Positions 24,126 to 35,928 of a stretch of 64,000 nucleotides of DNA are shown here, piece after piece (the stretch's first letter is position 1; each line of letters begins with the position of its first letter). Origin of the DNA: Bidens hawaiensis (taxonomy: Eukaryota; Streptophyta; Magnoliopsida; Asterales; Asteraceae); NCBI GenBank assembly GCA_021521415.1, contig JAIQDT010000026.1, positions 5,545,001 to 5,609,000 on the forward strand. The letters run 5' to 3'. The notes beneath the pieces are model-generated. The model was not told the DNA's origin and searched no databases. It saw nothing but the letters and a program-made list of their open reading frames with translations. Both the position numbers and the translations under genes were made by a program.

Positions 24126-27100
24126 GATACCTTTCTACTTGATGAATTACCGGCGTCAGTCTTATTTGATTCGGGCGCTAGTAGAAGTTTTGTGTCTACC
24201 GCTTTCTGTTCCTCGTTGAATAAATCACCCGAGCGCGTAGTCGATGTGTTTGAGGTTGAGGTCGCCGTAGGAAAAATCTGTTTCCGTGTCTAGGGCTACC
24301 GTCGGTGATGTTCCTATCGTTCGAGATTTCCCGGATGTAATTCCAGATGATTTCTCAGATGTGCCGCCGGACCGCAAGGTCGATATCCAGATAGATCTTG
24401 TGCCGGGCGCAAAACCCGTTACTCGAGCCCTTATTGTCTAGCACCGAATGAGATGAAAGAATTTATGGCCCAGTTGGAAGACTTGCTCGAAAAGGGCTTC
24501 ATTCGACCGAGCATCTCACCTTGGGGTGCCCCGGTCCTGTTCGTTAAGAAGAAGGATGGTAGCATGCGAATGTGCATTGACTACCGTGAATTGAATAAGC
24601 TCACTGTTAAGAATCGGTACCCTCTCCCGAGGATCGACGACTTATTTGATTAGCTCCAAGGAGCTAGTTGGTTCTTGAAGATCGACCTTAGGTCCGGGTA
24701 TCATCAGTTGAAGATTCGGGAAGAAGATATTCCTAAGACTGCCTTCCGCACTCGTTATGGGCACTACGAATTCCTCGTGATGTCTTTCGGTTTGACCAAC
24801 GCACCGGCTGCGTTCATGGATCTTATGAACCGGGTGTGTAGACCGATGCTCGATCGCTCTGTTATTGTATTCATTGATGACGTCCTTGTGTATTCCAAAA
24901 TCGAATCCGATCACGCCGGTCATCTCATGGAAGTTTTGGAAGCTTTGCGACAGAACAAGTTGTATGTGAAGTTTTCTAAGTGTTCTTTTTGGTTGCGCGA
25001 GGTTCAGTTCTTGGCGCACGTTATTAACCTGAGTGGTATTTTGGTTGATCCTGCAAAGGTGGAATCCGTGAATGAATGGGAGTCTCCTAAGTCTCCATCT
25101 GAAATCTGTAGCTTTCTGGGTTTGGCGGGGTATTACCGCCGCTTTATTCCCGATTTTTCGAAAATTGCTTCTTCACTGACCAAGTTGACTAAGAAGAGTG
25201 TTAAGTTGGTTTGGGGTACTGAGCAGGAGGAGGCTTTTCTCGAGTTGAATAACAGGTTGACGCATGCCCTGATTTTAGCTCTACCTGATGGCACTGATGA
25301 TCTAGTGGTTTATTCTGATGCCTCTTATTAGGGGCTTGGTTGTGTTTTGATGCAGCGAGGCCGAGTCATCGCTTATGCCTCACGGCAGTTGAAGCCTCAT
25401 GAGGCGAATTATCCTACACACGATTTAGTGTTGGCGGCGGTTGTGTTTGCGCTTAAGTTGTGGCGGCATTATTTGTACGGTGTTCCTTGCGTTATTTATA
25501 CTGATCATAAGAGCTTAAAGAATTTCTTCGAGCAAAAGAAATTGAATATGCGACAGCATCGATGGTTGGAGTTAATTAAGGACTACGATCTGGAGATCAT
25601 GTACCATCTGGGTGAGGCTAACATGGTGGCCGACGCGTTAAGCCGGAAGGAGAGACCAAAACCTATTCGTGTGAAATCCCATCAGCTTATTCTTAAACCC
25701 GATATTTTGAAACAAATAGCCAAGGTTCAGAATGAGGCTTTGCAGGTGGAATGGATTATGTCAGAGCGTGTTTGGGGTCAGGAGAAATTGTTGGAAGACG
25801 TCGGTGACGGGGTGAAGTATAAGGATGGTCGTTTATGGGTACCGAAGTATGGGGATTCAGAGATAAAATTTTGGATGAGGCACACAAGTCGCGCTATTCT
25901 ATTCACCCAGGCGCGACCAAGATGTACCAAGACCTGAAGAAGAATTATTGGTGGCCTGCGATGAAGTTTGAGGTGGCTCAGTATGTGAGTAAATGTTTGA
26001 CGTGTCTACAAGCTAAGGCCGAGCATCAAAAGCCGTTCGGGAAGCTTCAACCTTTAGAAATACCTGAGTGAAAGTGGGAGCATCTTACTATGGATTTCGT
26101 GACTAAACTACCTCGTACTCCTAGGGGTAATTATGACACCATTTGGGTAATCGTGGATAGACTTGTAAGGCCCCGAACCCCGGGAACCCCACAGTTGGTA
26201 ATCATTCAAAACACTCGTAAAATTAAATAAACTCAAAAACCGTTTCTTCCATTAAAACAAACGTATCAGAGTATCAACTTTGCGGAAAACATGAAATATG
26301 AAATAAGTTCCCGAAACCCGGGAATTTTTGCCCAAAATCCAAAGTAAGTATAACTTTTATAAGTTTCTTTGAAATAAAACATTCATAACAATTCTTCCTT
26401 CCAGTATGCCCTTCACCATCCAAGTAGCTCCGTGCACGTCCAAGCGATAAGGCATCCTCTTCCAAATCCTGAAACTTACACTAACATGCACACAAAGTCA
26501 GCTTGAGCTGGGTGAGTTCAAGTTTTAAGTAAAAGATATCAGTAGTAAAATCATGATAGTCATACCAAAGGTTTTCTAAAAGTAAAAGGGTACATCCATC
26601 TAATCATCATTACTGAACTTAAACATCTTCATACATACATATACAAAATGTATATGTAAACATCCATTCAATAACATCCCTATATACATAACAGTATGTA
26701 TATATATATATATATCATCCACGTATAACATCAGGGTCAAGCAAACGTACAACCCAAACACGTAACATCAGTGCATGCAAACACAAAGTAGGCATACACA
26801 ACATCAGTAGTCGAAACGACTACAACATCGCCAAATAGAGGCCAAGAAATAATGTATATACATATATATATATATATTTAACATCCCAAGGCTTACCATA
26901 TACTAGCAAGCCTATATAAAATCATTTTAAAAACATTTCATCAAGTAAGAAAAGATTTAGGTGCGCATGCTAGCCCAAAAGTAAAATGAGTAAAAAGGGC
27001 ATCATGAACTCACCTGAGATCGATCGAATACTTGCAACGAGCTAGGAAGTTCCTAAGGGAAAAATCACAAGCAAGGGTCTGTAAATTATACATAACGCGT

Positions 27101-28620
27101 TACTAACCTAGACTGTAGGAACACTCTAGCCTAATGGGCTGTACAAGCCCAACACTTTGGCCCAAGGCCCAAAGATAGTCAAATCGGGTCGAATGCGCGT
27201 GAAATAATCCTTAAAACCATTTGTTAACCGAATCAGCCCCGAATGGACCAAATTCCGTCTTAAACCTTTTCATTCATCATAATTATGTCACCCGAGTTGA
27301 TAGGGTTGACGGTTCCTTTTTACAACACTTACTTTAACATTTAAACGAAAATTCGCGCACCGCCGACTCGATTGACGAAGCACTAACCCCGACAGCCCCG
27401 AGCACCAAAAAAATAATTTTTCCACAGACCTTAAACCCCCCTAGGGCTGCACGAACAGAATCGGTCGGTCACCCGATCAACTAACGCATCAAACTCAACA
27501 ATTTGCAATTCTACACCCGATAAACCCTAGTTTTCGAACTAAAATCGATTGACCGACCTAAACACCTCCAATGACCACGAAATTTTAATATGATGTAAAT
27601 GCCATACCTGGGGATCTTTCTACACCGGAAACTCTAATTTTTATCCACGAGAAGTAGGTCAATTGCACTCTAGCCGAGATCTTGAACTACCTCTAGGAAC
27701 TTGGAATCGATCAAAAAGTCGAAGCAATGAAGGGGGGGGCTGGAGATGGCCGATCGGAAGCGGGATGACGTGAAGGCTTCTGAGAAACGTCGGATGAATC
27801 CCGAGAATTATACATACTCAACAATCTTTAATTCTTGAGATCGGAATCAACGGGCGTTACAAGACTGACCAAGAGCGCTCACTTCTTGCCGATTCGAGAG
27901 ACTTTTAGTTCTAAGCAGCTGGCCGATGTGTTTATTCGTGAGATTGTCTCTAGGCACGGGGTTCCGGTATCTATTGTTTCGGATAGGGATACGCGTTTCA
28001 CCTCAAGGTTTTGGAAAAGGTTTCACGAGGAGATGGGCACAAAACTCCTCATCAGTACTGCTTATCACCCGTAGACGGATGGTCAGTCCTAGAGGACCAT
28101 TCAGACTCTTGAGGATATATTGCGGGCTTGTGTTATCGACTTTGGTGGTAGTTGGGACCATCACTTACCGTTGGTAAAGTTCTCGTATAATAACAGTTAT
28201 CATGCCACGATTGGGATGCCACCGTTTGAGATACTGTATGGTAGGAGGTGTAGGACTCTGGTCTGTTGGGGTTCCATAGGTCAGAAGCAATTGGGCAGTT
28301 TGGAGGTGGTCGAGGCCACGACTGAGAAGCTCAATAATATTAAGGCTTTTATGAAAGCCGCGCAGGATCGTCAGAAGTCTTACGCGGATAAAAGGCGAAG
28401 GCCTATTGTGTTTGAGGCCGGGGACCGGGTTATGTTGAAAGTTTCTCCATGGAAAGGCATTATTCGTTTTCGTAAGAGGGGGAAGCTCAGTCCGAGGTTT
28501 ATTGGTCCGTTTCGTATTTTGGCCCTAGTTGGTGAGGTAGCTTATAGGCTAGATTTACCCGAGGAGCTCGCGGGGATTCATCCTACTTTTCCGTGTCCCA
28601 TATGAGGAAATGCTTAGCGG
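24126..28620 (+). pseudogene. Broken gypsy pol, gypsy-1
   Basis: Protease remnant with LFDSGAS near 24165, then RT ([20 protein letters not shown] near 24580, catalytic FIDD at 24870-24881), RNase H (YSDAS near 25312, [11 protein letters not shown] near 25498), integrase zinc region (about 25890-26010), core (MDFVTKLP near 26092; IVSDRDTRF near 27972) and C-terminal region to KCLADEE near 28620. Stops relative to the sister copies include TAG 24651, TAG 25329 and TAG 28072, each from CAG. The solo LTR at 26164-27861 splits the integrase core exactly, with the AGACT target duplicated. RT and RNase H are colinear with gypsy-2 and gypsy-3. Not functional. Confidence 0.92.
26164..27861 (-). mobile_element. 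Solo LTR of a gypsy chromovirus inside gypsy-1
   Basis: 1,698 bp, beginning TGTAAGGCCCCGAACC and ending GGGCGTTACA on the plus strand, i.e. a minus-strand copy of the Tekay-type LTR. It is flanked by AGACT at 26159-26163 and 27862-27866. Gypsy-3 and gypsy-2 have the uninterrupted sequence at this point (43981, 52090). No primer site or internal sequence adjoins it, so it is a solo LTR left by LTR-LTR recombination. It lacks the TTGGGCC minisatellite of the plus-strand LTRs. Confidence 0.95.
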
Positions 28621-28625
28621 ATGAA

Positions 28626-30768
28626 GAGTACCCGGGAGAGTGATACCGACGACAGGACGGAGGAAATTTTCTTCTGTCATAGTAAGTCGCATAAGATGTG
28701 GCGTGCGTTCCCCGAGGTGTTGATGGTTGACACGACGTACAACACCAACATGTACGACTGGCCGTTGGTTCAGTTTATCGGTGTGACCTCGACATCACAG
28801 TCGTTTTGTATCGCCGCCGCGTTTGTGATCAGGGAACGGCAGAGGAACTTCGGCTGGGCTCTGGAGAAACTTAAACAAATGCTCTACGACTGCAAGGAGC
28901 CACGCGTGATCCTGACTGATGCGGACCAGGCCCTTATGAACGCATGCGACGCGGTCTTCCCTAATGCCACAAAAAATTTATGCAGGTGGCATATATCCGA
29001 GAATATCAGGAGAAAATTTAAGGGCCTATATAGCACGGAAATGGGGACGGACTTTGCGTACTGGTGGAAGGTCCTGTATCAGTCGCCGACGATTCAGGAG
29101 TACGACCACCTCAACGTGGAGTGTCATTTGATACGGGACGATAGAGCCGGTGAGTCCTTCGTATCACCTGACAGTTTTTAATAGCTTAAACATACGTGTT
29201 AATAACGTTTCCTTTTATTTTTCAGAGGTCTGGCAATACATTCGCAAGAGCTGGCTGGATCCATACAAACACAAGTTTGTAGCCTGCTGGATCGACGAAC
29301 GCCGAAACTACGGCGAAACTACGACGAATCGAGTTGAGAGCCAGCACGCAAATCTGAAAGGTACCTCAATGGAAGCAACAACTCGCTCGACACAATTGCC
29401 AGGCAAATCCTTAAAATGGTCAACTCGCAGATGAAAGAAATCGGTAAATCTTTTGAAGCCTCCTGCTCGAAGGTCATGGAAGGACATCGACAGCACATCT
29501 GGTTGAAGAAGCTAATAAACAGGGTGTCGATTCACGCTCTGGGTCTACTTGTGAACGAGTATGGGTTGATACACAAGATGCGTTACGGTGGCGCTTCATG
29601 TAACCACCATTTGTATTCGTCTTCGGGGCTGCCATGTGCCTGTCGGATTAAGGGATACATAGTTAACGACATGTGTATCCCAATAGAGGATGTTGACCCG
29701 TTCTGGAGGAGGCTTAATTTTGATCCAGCCTGTCCGCCGAACGAAGAGCCAGACTACGCAGCAGGTCTACGGGACATCACAGATACGCTATCGTCCATAG
29801 ATGACCCTAATCAAAAGAAAAGTTTTTTCGCTAGGCTCTTGTCTGCTATTCCAGGGAGATCTAAAAAGAAGGAGCCAGAAAAAAGAGAGGATCCTCGGGG
29901 GTGTCCCAACAAACCAGATCCCCCGAGGCACAGCGCATACACCCCCGCTCCAGATCTCCTCAGACACAGCTCCTACAACCCATCCTCGTCACAGGGGCCC
30001 AGCCAAGAAAACCCCACCCCATCCTCGCTGAATCGTTCGTTGTCCCAGTCAGCGTCGCGGTTTAAAACTCCTCGTGGAAGACCTACGGGAGCTAACCTCG
30101 GGTTTCGTTTGATGGTTTCGCCTGTGCAACTACCAGCGATAGAAACGTTTAGGAGCGTCATTCCTAGCTGGGCCCATCTGTTCGTCGCAGACATCAAAAA
30201 CGTATGCCCAGACGGTAACTGCGGTTTTTGATCAATTGCAGTGGGTTTGGGGATACATGAGAAAGTTTGGCCGGATATTAGGCGGGCGATGCAGAACGAG
30301 CTGGAAACGAACGAAGGGTGGTGGAGGGCGATGTTCAACAAAGAGGATGACAGATTGTACGGTTGGGTTCATTCCAGCATTCCGTACTACAACACGGTCA
30401 AACCGGCGCCGCCGAGTCGTTGGTTCAGCTTACCCGGTCACGGGCACGTGGCTGCTCAGACATACGCGTGTGTGTTAGTCAACCTAGTTGGCAATCAGGC
30501 CGAATCTTACTTCCCATTGAGAATCGGTCCTGACTTGGTTCCGGATTCACAGGTTATAGGCATCGCTAGCTGGGGAGGTGATCACAGGATATATATAAAC
30601 CTGGTAGGGGATTTCCCAATGCTTAGGCCAAACCCTAATTGGGAAAGAAGCGCCGTACCGGCGGCGCTCGAATGGAAAACACGGTTCGGACAGCGTTTGA
30701 AGGACTACGAAGACATACGCCAGGGTTGGCGAAGGGAATCCTCTAACGTAGATCTAAACAGCTTATAG
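28626..30768 (+). pseudogene. MULE transposase fused to an OTU-type cysteine protease domain (broken, 5' truncated)
   Basis: Mutator-like transposase core: VLMVDTTYNTNMYDWP near 28720 (first D), VILTDADQALMNA near 28910 (second D), CRWHISENI near 28984, and TTNRVESQHANLK near 29320 (E). A 76 bp intron at 29150-29225 (GGTGAG...TTTCAG) joins GCC-G to AG-GTC in frame. One base is missing near 29357. After a SWIM-like Cys/His region (CNHH...CAC near 29600) and a Pro/Ser-rich linker comes CPDGNCGF near 30205-30228, the OTU catalytic-cysteine motif (Cys codon 30220-30222), continuing to 30768. TGA at 30229 replaces the expected Arg codon (CGA to TGA). OTU domains usually remove ubiquitin; a role in transposition is inference. 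The N-terminus is absent. Confidence 0.85.
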
Positions 30769-31043
30769 AAGACATTGTATCAATGGACAAAAAGTCTATA
30801 ATAATAATAATAAATATTAAATAATTAATAATAAATAACAATAATTTTAATAATAATAAATAACAATAATTAAATAACAAACTAATATTAATATTAATAA
30901 CTAAATAATATAAAATAATAATAATAATAAATAATAATAAATAATAATAACTAAATAACAAATTAATATTAATATTAATATTAATAACTAATAAATAATA
31001 AATAATAAATACTAATAAATAATGATAATTAAATAAAAATAAT
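30769..31043. repeat. AAT-rich microsatellite-like stretch
   Basis: Simple AAT/ATT/TAA repeats following the MULE-OTU stop, with no coding potential. A comparable ATT-rich stretch fills 31510-31860 inside the first intron of the next gene. Confidence 0.85.
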
Positions 31044-31050
31044 AGGCCTA

Positions 31051-31082
31051 AGACGCCACGTATAGGACTATACGTGGCGTCT
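31051..31082. repeat. Palindrome P1
   Basis: Perfect 15 bp arms (AGACGCCACGTATAG and complement) around a 2-base centre. It belongs to a ~83 bp unit repeated once (P2) that also carries GCAGACGTCTGC. Confidence 0.95.
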
Positions 31083-31133
31083 AGGACCCCTTATTATCAG
31101 CAGACGTCTGCTCAGTTACCTGACTTAGGCTTA

Positions 31134-31165
31134 AGATGCCACGTATAGGCCTATACGTGGCGTCT
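31134..31165. repeat. Palindrome P2
   Basis: Arms of 15 bp (AGATGCCACGTATAG against CTATACGTGGCGTCT, one G:T-type mismatch) around GC. It is the second copy of the unit holding P1. Confidence 0.92.
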
Positions 31166-31471
31166 AGGACCCCTTATTATTAGCAGACGCCTGCTCAGAT
31201 GCACACTTTCAAATTTCAAAACTCCCGCGCGAACAACTGAGCATCCACACACGAGCCTATATCGGACGGCGACCGGAATACCAAACGAGCCGACGAGATT
31301 TCACCCAACACCGACACGATATGGAGGTAATTTTTTAATATTATATTAGTGATGACGATTAGGTTAACATGATGATTAAGATGTGTTGTTGATGAGGTGA
31401 TGATGTTGATTATGTTGTTTGGATGGATAAAACTGTTGGCCGGAGTCCGGCCGTCGGTTTACCTGGACTGT

Positions 31472-31505
31472 CAGACGTGGCGTATAGCTCTATACGCCAC
31501 ATCTG
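31472..31505. repeat. Palindrome P3 in intron 1
   Basis: Arms of 16 bp (CAGACGTGGCGTATAG and complement with one mismatch) around CT. It shares the GGCG/TATAG core with P1, P2 and P4. Confidence 0.93.
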
Positions 31506-32565
31506 ATATTTTTTTTTCTGTTTATTTTTATTAATAAAAATAATATTATTAATATTAATATTATTATAAATATTATTATTAATATTATTATAAATTTTAT
31601 TATTAATATTTATTACTATTATTTATTATTATTATTATTATTATTTTTATTATAATAATAATTATTATTTGTTATAAATATTATTAATAATATTTATTAT
31701 TAGTATTTATTGTTATTATTAATATTTTTATTATAGTAAGTATTATTATAATAATAATTATTATTTTTTGTAAATATTATTATTAATATTTATTATTACT
31801 GTTTATTGTTATTATTGTAATTGTTATTGTTTTAATTATTATTATTTATTATTATTATTATAGTTTGTGGACGACGAGATTGAGCACGAGCTCGAGTAGC
31901 TCGGGCAGGGCGAGGGGCGGGGCCGCGGACCCCCCGAGGGCAACAACGTGTTGCTCACCTACCCTCATGTGCAGTTCGCTGAGGGTTCGGACGCCCATAC
32001 ACGATACATTCGCCTACGCCCGATGCACCCGTTTCCCAGCACGATTATTTCCTGGTCGTTTTTGGAGTCCTGTGACGTGCACCAGCGGACGGCTGAGTAC
32101 ATTGGACAGGATACGCCCTGGAGCCGATGCTTTAGTATGCCACTATCAGCTCACCGGGAGCTGACACTGGAGGTTTACTCCACGATATGCGTTACGTAAG
32201 TTTACTCCACATTGTTATGTTTTTAATATATTATATTATATTATTGCAGGCCCCGCGCGCCTGGTACGCCAGAGATTGAGATGAGGGTGCCAGGCGTCGA
32301 TACGACACAGTCGGAGGTTTACTTCCGCATGTTCGGGCATGACGTCCATCTCTCGATGGAGGAGTTCGCGGTTGCTCTGGGCTTATACACTACGCAGGAG
32401 GTACGCAGCCCGATATACACGGAGAGCATCCACCAGATGCCGGAGGACGAGCTACGGGTATGGTGGCGGGTCATCAGCGATCACGACTTTGGGGATAGGA
32501 CCTTGCGCACCAGTTCCAAGGTCTCGTCTATTAGGGACCCGCTGCACAGGTACGTTCTTAAAATG

Positions 32566-32682
32566 TATAATATAATATAATATAATATAATATAATATAA
32601 TATAATATAATATAATATAATATAATATAATATAATATAATATAATATAATATAATATATTATAATATAATATAATATAATA
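32566..32682. repeat. (TATAA)n microsatellite in intron 3
   Basis: More than twenty tandem TATAA units with one interruption near 32658, lying between donor CAG-GTACGT (32550) and acceptor ACACAG (32728). Confidence 0.97.
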
Positions 32683-33893
32683 TTATTATTATTAATATTA
32701 ATAAATTATTTTATCTTATATTACACAGGTATCTTCACAGGCTGATTGCGATATCCATTGCGGGTCGCAATCAGGGCACGGATCACTGCAGCCTACGCGA
32801 CCTGTTTTTTTTGAGGTGTCTGCTGACTCACAGGCACTGCAACCTCGCTAGGGGGTTTGCAGACTATTTTGTCGCCTACCAGTTCAGGCAGGGACGAGGG
32901 TCCTTGATGGGTGACGGGGTACGTCACCCAACTTGCGATATCTCTGGGCCATGGAGACCTGGTGGACGGCCAGCGTATCACTTCAACCCCTCCCTGCCCG
33001 CTGGACCGCCAGCATTGTGCGTTCGTTCTCCAGGCCCTACGGCCCACGGGACTGACTGGTGGCGGGGGCGGGGGCACGTGCGCCTTACGTCCAGGTGCCT
33101 TTAGTCGAGCCTCCCCCGATCGCGGCACAGGAGGTGAAGCTTGTCCATAAGCCTGTCGACGCGGGGGAGGGGGCCGGCGGGGATCCTGACGACGGTGGTG
33201 TCGGACGTGAGGATCCGGGCGCATCTCAGGTACGTTTTAATATATTATCGTTTTATCGTTTCTTTTAATTCGACTTCGTATTAAACGTATTTATGTGGTT
33301 TTGTTGTTAGGGGCCGACGCAGCACGTTCCACGCACATATCGCGCGGTGCGTCTGGGTCTCGCCACCGACGCTAGGTTGGAGGCCCTAGAGTTGGAGATG
33401 AGGCGGATGTCGCGCCAGACGGACTGGCGGATGAGCCAGATGTCGCGCCAGATCGACTGGCTTGTTGCCAGTCGGGTAGCGGAGCTGTCTGAACAACAGT
33501 ACACCGTGCCACCACCACCACCCCCCAGTTTTGACCATGAGGCGAGCACGTCTGGCGTGAGAGGCGGACGGGGCGACGACATGGATGCCCCGGACGGTTC
33601 GGGGCCGAGGCGCAGGGGAGAGGATGACGCCGACGTTGGCGACGCGTTCGGGGGGCTCGTGGGCCACGACGACGACATGAGCATGGACATGGGGGACTTC
33701 ACGTAGATTTTATATTTTAGTTGTCGTATTTTCTTTTATTTGTACAGATTTAACAATGATTTTTGGTATATATATGTGTTAACTGTTTTTCACCGAAAGG
33801 ATATTAAATAATAAATAAATAAATAATTAATATATAATAATAATAATAACAAAATAACAAAGAAAAAAAATAAAAAAAAAACATAATAAGACA

Positions 33894-34010
33894 AAATTGG
33901 TTGGATTTTCTAGGAACACCGGCCTATACGCCGCGTATAGACCTATACGCGGCGTATAGGCCGGTGTTTTAGCAATTGGGCAGTGTCCCTAGAAAATCCG
34001 TTAATTTTAG
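33894..34010. repeat. Fold-back element with perfect inner palindrome P4
   Basis: The inner palindrome at 33915-33968 has 26 bp perfect arms (starting AACACCGGCCTATACGC) and a 2-base centre. Outside it, GGATTTTCTAGG and CCTAGAAAATCC continue the inverted repeat after a small asymmetric loop, and AAAATT/AATTTT extend it to 33894 and 34010. It lies about 200 bp after the stop of the five-exon gene. It could be a MULE terminus or a small fold-back MITE. Confidence 0.9.
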
Positions 34011-34519
34011 GTGTTTCAATTTTGTTTACTTTATTTATATTCTTGCTATTGAGTAAAGTAAAAGAAAGGTGAATGTTCTATGATTTGTATTATATAAATC
34101 AAACTTCTTTTAAAAAAAAAAGCATAAAATTTTTTATTTTCATATATCAAAAATAATATAAATTATAAAAATAAAAAATTATAAATTTTGTAATTTTATC
34201 TCTCTAACTCTTGGTAGGGTAGGGCCCCGGTTTTTCTTTCGCTTTAGGACTCCAAAATAGTCGGGCGACCTTGAATATACACTAAGTTAAGTTATTTGAA
34301 TGATTCATTCTGTTTAAAAAATGAAACGTATTTGAAGTACTAGACACTAGAAAAAATATTGAATTAATCTTAGTTCAGGGAAAAATAAAATATAAATGAA
34401 ACACTATAAAAAATTTTTGTTCGATATACTCAGCCAGGCTTCATGCATATTACTTTACCAATATGCTAGAGTTAATTTGTTTTATCAATTTTATCCGGTT
34501 AATACTTTTATACAAATGT

Positions 34520-34655
34520 CATTTGAACTATTTTTTAAACAACTCAAGACCTTAAAATTTATCGGGCCAAAAGCCCTTGTATTACTTCATTTGAACTATT
34601 TTTTAAACAACTCAAAACCTTAAAATTTATCGGGCCAAAAGCCCTTGTCTTACTT
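34520..34655. repeat. 68 bp tandem duplication
   Basis: Two copies (34520-34587, 34588-34655) of a unit starting CATTTGAACTATTTTTTAAA and containing TATCGGGCCAAAAGCCC, with two or three differences. The rest of 34010-34860 is AT-rich with no recognised gene. Confidence 0.93.
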
Positions 34656-34863
34656 TTTAATACAATTGGGCTGACCCTACTGCCACCGATAAAAGTAAAG
34701 AGTAGAGTTGTGAGAGTGATCTTAAAGAAAGTTTTGGGCCGATGGCGGTAAAAACCTCGAATTAGACAGGTTTGAGAATGTTTGTAAGAAAGAAGACGAT
34801 GGTAGTTTAATAATTATCCACTATTTTCTATTGTTTTTTTTATGTTGTATTTCTTTAGTATAA

Positions 34864-35170
34864 GAGCATTCTCATCCTACCTCTATCTTCAAGTCAAAAA
34901 TTACACTAAAACTCACTTTATTTTCTCTTTTCATTTTAATTAAATAATACTTTTTATACCTTTTATAATTAGCTTTTGTCTTTCCTTCACTCACAACCAC
35001 TTTCAAAATATATTAAAAAATTATAGGGGACGAACAGTAACTTTTCAAATATACAGAAAAATTATTATTTTTTCTAAAATATAAAAACTCATCACTCACA
35101 ACAACCTAAATCACCCTCTAAATTATAAAAACACCCCTCAAAAAATATAAGAGGTTGGATGAAAATGCTC
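34864..35170. mobile_element. Tourist-like MITE (copy B)
   Basis: 307 bp with inverted termini GAGCATTCTCATCC and GGATGAAAATGCTC (one mismatch), flanked by TAA at 34861-34863 and 35171-35173. Non-coding, AT-rich, with a CTCACAACCACTTTC word shared with copy A at 18057-18353. Confidence 0.88.
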
Positions 35171-35877
35171 TAACTAGAACTTATATATAACAAGACAGTG
35201 AGACTTTCATTTTCACATTATGTTGTGTATGAAAGTTTTATTTGATATTAATATAATATACATTTTACCTTTTAAAAGACGGGTGTAAAAATACCAATTT
35301 ACGCTCTTATGTGTCCGATAGTTGAATTCGCTTTGGATCTTCAAAATGATTGGTTGACTTTGTTCACTTTGACATGACCTAATTTCTTTTTTCCGGTTCA
35401 TTTTGTGCTCCCTAGCGAAAATCCATAAATCCACTTCAAGGTATAATATTATATTATATAAATAACTATATTTACGGAAATAGTTAGCATATCGCCGTTT
35501 AGATTTTTGAAAGAAAAACAGAGACATATGGAACTAGTAATGTAATCGGCAAATCTCATCTCCTACATCTATCAATCAATTGAGTTTAGAAATATAATGT
35601 CACGGGTTTAAATTATTAAAAGTCAATTTTCATGATAACAAGAACAATGACAATATTTATTATTAAAGATTGTTGTTAACAATATGGTTAGCATGCATAT
35701 TCGCCATTTCCCTTATTTATTTTGTTCTTCTGGAATAAAAGACAACTTGTTTCTTATTCAAATGGGTTTCACGTGATTTCGCGTTAAACGAGGAATTGAC
35801 CAGAATGATAACGACATACACGTGAATGTTGTAAATATTGGAGTGACCCAAGGGCAATATAGGTAATTCCAATCACT

Positions 35878-35884
35878 TTATATC
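35878..35884 (+). promoter_or_regulatory. Candidate TATA box of the DUF1685-like gene
   Basis: TTTATAT about 45 bp before the ATG, with an ATTGG (reverse CCAAT) directly after it. The short distance to the ATG leaves room for only a short 5' leader, so this is tentative. Confidence 0.35.
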
Positions 35885-35928
35885 CGATTGGTCCTCCCTC
35901 ATTCTCAGCATTATATTCTCTCCTACCC

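Larger units (their letters stand above)
21024..28625 (+). mobile_element. Ty3/gypsy chromovirus, gypsy-1 (decayed, 3' end lost)
   Basis: Long 5' LTR (21024-23562), Met-type primer site, no recognisable gag, then protease remnant, RT, RNase H and integrase with many stops. It ends abruptly at 28625 in the linker after integrase where MULE sequence begins, so chromodomain and 3' LTR are missing. The integrase is interrupted by a minus-strand solo LTR. The protease is shortened by a deletion near 24297 between two GGCTA words (compare gypsy-3, 41918-42220). Confidence 0.88.
31321..33706 (+). pseudogene. Five-exon transposon-type gene, function unknown
   Basis: My exon model: 31321-31326 (ATGGAG), 31864-32195, 32250-32549, 32729-33229 and 33311-33706, all with GT-AG introns and matching phases. 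The predicted protein has TLEVYST (32160s), VYFRMFGHDVHLSMEEFAVALGLYT (32310-32390), SIRDPLHRYLHRLIA across exons 3-4, YFVAYQFRQGRG (32860s), YVTQLAISLGHG (about 32920-32955), a Gly/Asp-rich part, a short coiled-coil-like RLEALELEMRRMSRQ (33370s) and an acidic tail ending MDMGDFT. It resembles transposon-associated proteins common in composite-family genomes (from memory). TAG at 31897 and frameshifts near 32912 and 33060 indicate a pseudogene. GC-rich like the MULE-OTU gene just upstream, same strand. Confidence 0.62.

Noticed and set aside
30743..30961. Minus-strand frame rich in Leu, Ile and Tyr
   Set aside because: It is translation of an AAT/ATT microsatellite.
32793..33224. Minus-strand 143-residue frame and other overlapping frames in the GC-rich exon
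   Set aside because: High GC leaves all frames open; exon phases and motifs support the plus-strand model instead.
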